Shown: positions 46,414-51,395 of the stretch, in pieces
Numbering within the stretch: position 1 is the first letter of the stretch
Layout of the letters: the number at the start of each line of letters is the position of its first letter
Assembly: GCF_003943415.1 (NCBI RefSeq)
Contig: NZ_RJPK01000008.1
Coordinates: 1-51,395, forward strand
DNA: 51,395 nucleotides
Source of the DNA: Streptococcus oralis
Lineage (GTDB): Bacteria > Bacillota > Bacilli > Lactobacillales > Streptococcaceae
Reading direction: 5' to 3'
Program-made: the position numbers and the translations under genes
The notes under the pieces: model-generated
What the model was told of the DNA's origin: nothing
What the model saw: only the letters and a program-made list of their open reading frames with translations
Database searches by the model: none

Positions 46414-46431
46414 TTCAAAGAGAGGAAAATA

Positions 46432-48801
46432 ATGAACGTATCTTCTAGTCCAAGTATTACCTTCATGCTGCAATATACAGAAGCAAATAGTGGGTTTGTA
46501 GACTACACCAATAGAGATGAAGCTGTCGAGGTTGATAATGAATTAAATTTAGAGACACACAGACAAAATATTGAGTCTCTAACTGAAGATGAAATACAAA
46601 AAATCCAAGCTGAAGTCCCAGAAACAAAACTTAATTTCCAGGAGTACATCGATTATATGAATCGTTCTTATGCTACTGAAAATCAAAATGAAGAGATGAC
46701 AGCGATTTTTACAAAAGAAGCCAATTACTTGCAGCGTAGCAAAGTAACTGAATTGAAAAGTAAGTTAGAACAGGCTTATCAAAATGGCTCTCTTCTATGG
46801 CAGGGTGTTATCTCTTTTGATAATGATTTTTTGGCAAAAGAGGGATTATATGACCTGGAAACTGGGAAAGTCGATCAGCAAGCTATCAAGTCGGTCATAC
46901 GTGAAGCATTGCCGAGGTTGATTGAAAAAGAAGGCTTATCTGATTCATCATTTTGGTGGGCTAACATTCACTTGAATACGGATAATATTCATGTGCATTT
47001 TGGTTTATCAGAAGTCGAGTCTGCAAGAGAAAAAATTTTCTATCGACCTCGTGGACGAATGGAATTTAGAGGAAACTTTTCCCAGAAAACTATTGAGCGT
47101 TTTAAAAGCGATGTTTTTCATGGGCTGTTGAATGAACAGACTAGAGGAATGATTGTTCGACGAGAACAAATCTTGGCCAATATCAGAAGTGAGTTGATCA
47201 ATTCTGTATTTAGAGATCAGAAGGTTCGTTCTTCAGCTGAAAAAAATTTTTTGGAGCAGGCTTATAATCATTTGCCTATGGATAAAAAATGGCGCTATGG
47301 ATCAAATGCAAGAGATTTTGCAGTCAGTAAATTCTTCCTTGACCGCTATCTGGACTCCTATTTAGAAAATGATGGGAAAGAGCTCTATCAAGAATTTCTG
47401 AAAGAAACGAAGGACTTCCTAGAAACCTATAGAGGAGCTTATTCAGCTGAAAAAAAATCAACCTACGAAAAGATTCGGAAAGTTGATGGTCGTTTTGAGA
47501 AAACACAACAGGAAGCTGCAGGCTATCATCTGCAGCAATTAATAGTGAATCGAGAGAAGGAGTTGAGAGAACGACTAGCAAATAAAATCTTGCACCTATT
47601 TCGTGAGAATGCTCCTGAAATAGCTGACGTTCGTCTGGAAAAAAATTTGACCAATTTCTCAGAAAACAATCAAAAATTAATTTTAGCTCAGGATCCTAAC
47701 GCAAGTGTTGTCAAATCGTTGCAAGCGTGGAAAAGATTGGGTTATGAGTTGAGAGATGGAGCAAAACCCCTTAAAATTGTGAAACCAACCTACTCTGCTT
47801 ATGATAAGCAGGGGAGAGGGATAGGGGTTCCTGACTTTGTTAGTGACCTAGTTTATGATGTCAGCCAGATGAAAGAGAATTTACTAGCAAAACAGCTAAC
47901 ACTAAAGGATTTATCCTTATTTTCTTCAGATGAATTGAGAGCTCTTGTGGATGCAGCCAAGAATAAATCTGATCGTACTTTAAAAGAACGCCAAGAGTTA
48001 GGAACATTTCGCTATGCTTTAAAATTGAGTTTATTGGAGGAAAAACAGAGTAGTTTATTAGTTCGTAAAACTCTTTTTGATCAAATTCAACCACTTGAAA
48101 CCGATAAGCCATTTGTTGAATTGAAAAAGAAAGAAATTCAACAAAGACTGAAGCTGACTGAATTGCAACTGACTCCAAATTATAAACTAGGTGAAGCAGA
48201 CCAATCTCTAAAACAATCTCTTGCTAACCAGTTTGAAGATAGTGTTTCATTTTCAGTAGAAAAGGCTGATTCATTAACAATTCAAGCACCAATTAAACGT
48301 TTGAAGGGAGAATTAGCGGCAGTTCAACCTCTTCAAGATGAAGGAGTGCTGACTATTCTAAAGGGCTATCCTGTTACGAAAGATAGCTACATAGAAGAGT
48401 TACAGACACATATCTCCATTTTCCAGCTGAAGCATCAGATTTACAGTCGAAACAAGGAAATTTCACAAACGACTGATCAAACTACTATTCAAAAATTAAA
48501 ACAGGAGAATGCGAAAGGATTTTCTGAGCTCAAATCACTCTATCAGAAATTGTTGCCAGAGGAGGAAAGTAATCATAAAAGTCAGTTAGCTCAAGCTGTT
48601 TCACAGAAAATGCAAGAAAGAAAGGTCCTGCAAAGAAAAAATATCCAACAATCCCAAGGTAAAGCAATCATCAATACAGATTTCATGAGAAATCTGACTA
48701 ACTCTCTTCAGAGGGCACAACGTGCAAATAAAAAAGCCCTCATGGAACGTGAGAGAAGTGATGAGAGACAAGAACTTGAAGAAAAAGGACAAAGTATATA
48801 A
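46432..48801 (+). CDS. MobP2-like relaxase
   Basis: This 789-residue relaxase nicks oriT and leads the strand into the recipient. Its N-terminal catalytic domain (about 1-240) begins SPSITFMLQYTEANSGFVDYTNR, with candidate catalytic tyrosines in that segment. It contains the His cluster NIHLNTDNIHVHFGLSE (near 180-197), the HxH metal site of MobP-type relaxases. A long helical, Lys/Glu/Gln-rich C-terminus (about 250-789) follows, typical for binding the coupling protein or DNA. GAGAGGAAAAT precedes the ATG. It is the last gene of its unit, followed by a terminator. The MobP2 assignment is by motif and layout from memory. Confidence 0.85.
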   Translation: MNVSSSPSITFMLQYTEANSGFVDYTNRDEAVEVDNELNLETHRQNIESLTEDEIQKIQAEVPETKLNFQEYIDYMNRSYATENQNEEMTAIFTKEANYLQRSKVTELKSKLEQAYQNGSLLWQGVISFDNDFLAKEGLYDLETGKVDQQAIKSVIREALPRLIEKEGLSDSSFWWANIHLNTDNIHVHFGLSEVESAREKIFYRPRGRMEFRGNFSQKTIERFKSDVFHGLLNEQTRGMIVRREQILANIRSELINSVFRDQKVRSSAEKNFLEQAYNHLPMDKKWRYGSNARDFAVSKFFLDRYLDSYLENDGKELYQEFLKETKDFLETYRGAYSAEKKSTYEKIRKVDGRFEKTQQEAAGYHLQQLIVNREKELRERLANKILHLFRENAPEIADVRLEKNLTNFSENNQKLILAQDPNASVVKSLQAWKRLGYELRDGAKPLKIVKPTYSAYDKQGRGIGVPDFVSDLVYDVSQMKENLLAKQLTLKDLSLFSSDELRALVDAAKNKSDRTLKERQELGTFRYALKLSLLEEKQSSLLVRKTLFDQIQPLETDKPFVELKKKEIQQRLKLTELQLTPNYKLGEADQSLKQSLANQFEDSVSFSVEKADSLTIQAPIKRLKGELAAVQPLQDEGVLTILKGYPVTKDSYIEELQTHISIFQLKHQIYSRNKEISQTTDQTTIQKLKQENAKGFSELKSLYQKLLPEEESNHKSQLAQAVSQKMQERKVLQRKNIQQSQGKAIINTDFMRNLTNSLQRAQRANKKALMERERSDERQELEEKGQSI

Positions 48802-48802
48802 G

Positions 48803-48829
48803 AGTCATTGTAAAAGCAATGACTTTTTT
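48803..48829 (+). terminator. Terminator after the relaxase gene
   Basis: The 8-bp stem AGTCATTG/CAATGACT has a 6-nt loop and a T6 tail, 2 nt after the relaxase stop codon. Confidence 0.88.
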
Positions 48830-48847
48830 GTTGAAAAATGGAATTAT

Positions 48848-48888
48848 ATTGTCCCTTTAACTGTGATTTCTTTATTATTGCATAGAAT
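48848..48888 (+). promoter_or_regulatory. ICE box 2 (ATTGTCCCTTTAA) and promoter region
   Basis: The same 13-nt box as at 42764 lies at 48848-48860, again exactly 71 nt before the start codon (48919). TAGAAT at 48883-48888 is a possible -10. It probably drives the Toprim unit together with box 1. Confidence 0.6.
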
Positions 48889-48918
48889 AGAAAGATAAAA
48901 AGAGAAAGGAGAAGAAAA

Positions 48919-49179
48919 ATGAAGCTATTATTTCCAGATGTTACAGTTGAAGACTTTGATTTCTCAGCCGAATGGTTAATTACGGCAATGAATGCTGATA
49001 GCAAGCAAGTGCATTTTGAGGGTCAAGGAAGAAATTCTGATTTAGAAATGGTTCTAGATTTTAAGGAAAATTCTGAGCTATTTGAATCTTTTTCAGTAGG
49101 GGAATTGGTTCACTTAGATCCAGAAACGTTTCTACAAGCAGAGAAAGAGCCGTATAAACCACAGTATGAAGGATTTTAA
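48919..49179 (+). CDS. Small acidic ICE protein
   Basis: This 86-residue, very acidic protein (MKLLFPDVTVEDFDFSAEWL) starts behind AAAGGAGAAG. No membrane segment or cysteine pattern is visible. It is the first gene of the box-2 unit and is separated by 11 nt from the large Toprim gene. It could be an accessory or DNA-mimic-like protein, but composition alone does not decide. Confidence 0.7.
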   Translation: MKLLFPDVTVEDFDFSAEWLITAMNADSKQVHFEGQGRNSDLEMVLDFKENSELFESFSVGELVHLDPETFLQAEKEPYKPQYEGF

Positions 49180-49190
49180 GGAGATTTTAT

Positions 49191-51395
49191 ATGACAGAAC
49201 AAGAATCAAGACGTGGGAAAACTCGTAGAGAACGTGTTGAATTTGCACGTTCTAGAGATATTTTGGATGTTGCAAACGAGCTCCAGATGGAGCTGGTTCG
49301 ATCTGGACGAGACTATCGATGGAAAGAACATGATAGCCTAGTTATATCGCCTGATAAGAATTTATGGAAATGGTTCTCCAGAAATACAGGAGGAGATGCG
49401 ATTTCTTTAGTTGAAACGATAAAGGAAGTGGATTTTAACCAATCTGTAGATTTTTTAAATGATGGAAATTTTAAAGAGTTTCAAATGGTTGAAAGAGCTC
49501 AAGAAGATTTTAAATACTATCTTGAGAAATACGAGCAGCCGTTATCAGCTGGACGAGACTACTTACGAAATCAACGTGGTCTATCAGATGAAACGATTGA
49601 TTATTTTTTGGAACAGGGTGTTTTAGCCCAAGCTAACGCCAAACTTGACTACTTTGCGGAAGGCAATGGTGGAGTTACAACAAATGCGATTGAGCCAGTT
49701 ATTGTCTTCAAGTCCCTTTCTTCTTCAGGTGAAGTTGTTGGAGCCTCTTTACAAGGAATACAGGAGAATTGGGAGAAGTGGCCAAAACATGGATATGCTA
49801 AAGTGATTATGAAAAACTCCGATCCTATGACAGGTATTCATGTTGATATTGGTAGTCCAAAACGATTGATTTTTACTGAGAGCCCAATAGATTTAATGTC
49901 CTACTATGAATTGCATAAGGATAGCTTGCAGGATGTCAGATTAGTTTCTATGGATGGTTTGAAAGAATCGACTATAGGCCGTCATCTATCTCAAATTCAA
50001 GCTGAAATCTCAGGAAAACCACTAAGATGGACAACTGAACAATTAGCGGACGGACTTCAAGTAGCTATTGATCATCACTTTTTTGAAGATGGGAAAAATG
50101 CGGATTTGATTACTCTAGCTTTAGATAATGATAAAGCAGGTAGAACATTCATTCAAGAATTGGAGGCAAAAGGAGCTGTCATCAATTCAGATCTACCAGA
50201 ACTAAAACCAGGACAAGATAAAACGGACTGGAATGATGTTCTAAAGAATCAACAGGAAGAAAAGCCTGATAACAGTCGTCTTGCCCAGGCACGTCGAAAA
50301 TTGGAAAGACTAAGGGGTGAACAAGACGAGGCTATTTCAAGAGCTTATTCCCACCAAGCACTAACAAATGGGCAACCCGTGAATGATAAGCGAGGCGGTG
50401 CTAGCTTTATGCGTAAGCAAGAACAAATAGAAGGTCAAGTCTTCTCAAAGATGGATGAGATTAGGCAACAGGAAGAGCGAGTAGAGCGCCTGGAGCACCA
50501 ACAACATTTGAAAGAAATGGGGTTGAATCGTCAGGGAAGTGGTCTGGAGATGAGTGTTCAAAATATACCTAGAATCCGTGAAGAGTTAGAAAAAGCTAAG
50601 CGTGGGGAGTCGTTCTTTACCAAAGCTACTCTCAAACGCTATCAAGAAGAGTTGACTAGACTTGAGGCTATATCTGAACAAATGGGTAAAACGAGCATTC
50701 AACCAGCAGCACAGGCCTTAATTGATGAGGGGCTAGTGAACCAGTGGCAAAAACAACCAAATACGTATTTTGTAAAAGGGTTACGAAGAGTTGCCCTGGA
50801 GTTGACTGAAGAAGGAGAGTTTCAATTATCTTCACAAATCAAGTATCATCCGAAAACAGATGAGGAAAGACTGAAGGTGGATGAATTACTTGCCAAACAA
50901 AGGCAAGAAAATGTAGGATTAACGCCCTCGAATCAGGAAAAATCAATCTCACCACAACCAGAGCCTATTGAAAAAAATCAAGACGAAGCAGGGTGGTTAG
51001 AAAAAAATTGGGACAATCTCACATTTTCGATAGAAAATAAAAAAACAGTCGTCATTGATCCGACTAGTATAGATAAGACGGTTGAAGAAAAACAAACTCC
51101 AGATAATCAAGAATCTATAGAGCTAGTTTGGGAATTACATGGAAAATGGAAAGATGAATTAGCAGAAAAAATTCGGGAAGATTTAGGCATTAACTATGAA
51201 CTACAGGCATGGCAATTTGAAAAAGAAATGTCACGATTTATAACGACTGATTTAGACAAGTTATTCGCAAAACGTACTAGATTGGAAAGGGATGCTTATT
51301 TTGCGGATAGTACGACGTCTATCAGAAAAGAAATTGATCGTTTAGATGCACAAATACTGGAGTACATAGAAAAAGCCCCTGAACAAAGTCAGGAG
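49191..51395 (+). CDS. Large Toprim/DUF3991-type protein, N-terminal 735 residues (3' end outside window)
   Basis: The frame is open from ATG 49191 (AAGGAGAT upstream) to the last base of the window (735 codons, no stop). Residues about 10-130 look like a primase-type DUF3991 N-terminus (KWFSRNTGGDAISLVETI). The Toprim domain follows, with TESPIDLMSYYE (catalytic Glu) and ALDNDKAGRTF (metal-binding Asp pair). Then comes a long region with coiled-coil parts (about 370-480). In Tn5252-like ICEs such proteins usually continue for thousands of residues with SNF2 helicase or N6-methylase domains (my recollection). It is probably a DNA-processing protein entering the recipient with the ICE. Confidence 0.8.
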   Translation, partial: MTEQESRRGKTRRERVEFARSRDILDVANELQMELVRSGRDYRWKEHDSLVISPDKNLWKWFSRNTGGDAISLVETIKEVDFNQSVDFLNDGNFKEFQMVERAQEDFKYYLEKYEQPLSAGRDYLRNQRGLSDETIDYFLEQGVLAQANAKLDYFAEGNGGVTTNAIEPVIVFKSLSSSGEVVGASLQGIQENWEKWPKHGYAKVIMKNSDPMTGIHVDIGSPKRLIFTESPIDLMSYYELHKDSLQDVRLVSMDGLKESTIGRHLSQIQAEISGKPLRWTTEQLADGLQVAIDHHFFEDGKNADLITLALDNDKAGRTFIQELEAKGAVINSDLPELKPGQDKTDWNDVLKNQQEEKPDNSRLAQARRKLERLRGEQDEAISRAYSHQALTNGQPVNDKRGGASFMRKQEQIEGQVFSKMDEIRQQEERVERLEHQQHLKEMGLNRQGSGLEMSVQNIPRIREELEKAKRGESFFTKATLKRYQEELTRLEAISEQMGKTSIQPAAQALIDEGLVNQWQKQPNTYFVKGLRRVALELTEEGEFQLSSQIKYHPKTDEERLKVDELLAKQRQENVGLTPSNQEKSISPQPEPIEKNQDEAGWLEKNWDNLTFSIENKKTVVIDPTSIDKTVEEKQTPDNQESIELVWELHGKWKDELAEKIREDLGINYELQAWQFEKEMSRFITTDLDKLFAKRTRLERDAYFADSTTSIRKEIDRLDAQILEYIEKAPEQSQE

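Larger units (their letters stand above)
33855..51395 (+). mobile_element. Left part of a Tn5252-like integrative conjugative element (continues past window)
   Basis: From about 33.9 kb the gene content changes to conjugation and accessory functions: C5 methyltransferase, primase/Rep, oriT-like DNA, RHH accessory proteins, MobP2-like relaxase, Toprim giant protein. Most are collinear on the plus strand, and the base composition becomes AT-rich. No integrase, excisionase or type IV secretion gene is present, so the right part lies beyond 51395. The exact left junction is unresolved and lies between the regulator stop (33854) and about 34050. I did not recognise the attachment sequences known for rplL- or rumA-type sites. 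Confidence 0.75.

Overview
This window is chromosomal DNA of a mitis-group Streptococcus (S. mitis, S. oralis or S. pneumoniae type). The evidence is near-identical RpoB/RpoC/RecA/DinF-type proteins, a YSIRK/LPNTG surface pullulanase, a BOX repeat, an ISL3/IS1167-type relic and a competence sigma-X box before cinA. I cannot fix the species. A lytA gene does not follow recA-dinF here.

Layout. 1-285: the end of a tRNA cluster (Leu-Arg-Pro) and its terminator. 286-1152: a decayed IS1167-like element, a hairpin terminator and a BOX element. 1153-4872 (minus): cell-wall pullulanase with a catabolite-repressible promoter. 5029-12665: rpoB-rpoC with a structured leader. 12833-18133: a small membrane protein, then tsaE-GNAT-LCP, then the competence-type cinA-recA unit. 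18152-27290: GNAT (minus), a dinF-type MATE exporter, a YebC regulator, a MarR-controlled heterodimeric ABC exporter, a PAP2 phosphatase, a LytTR/LiaF-like pair, and rpmB. 27354-30068: Asp23-fakA-lipoprotein. 30160-33854: two small membrane proteins, an ABC-2 transporter, a histidine kinase and a LuxR-type response regulator, probably one operon.

From about 33.9 kb to the end of the window the DNA is more AT-rich and carries the left part of an integrative conjugative element (ICE) of Tn5252-like type. It holds in order: small leading genes; a C5 cytosine methyltransferase with a long ORF overprinted in another frame; small membrane proteins; an archaeo-eukaryotic-type primase/Rep; a second run of membrane proteins including a thioredoxin-fold protein; a structured non-coding region that looks like oriT; two tandem ribbon-helix-helix-like accessory proteins; an EndA-like secreted nuclease; a PD-(D/E)XK-like protein; a MobP2-like relaxase; and the N-terminal 735 residues of a very large Toprim protein that runs off the window. 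No integrase or type IV secretion gene is in the window, so the element continues to the right.

The most notable observations are the overprinted ORF inside the methyltransferase, the candidate oriT, a 13-nt box placed exactly 71 nt before the start codon of two ICE units, sliding-clamp-type QxSLF motifs in three ICE products, two apparently leaderless promoters (tsaE and dinF), and a promoter whose -35 hexamer is the loop of a terminator hairpin.
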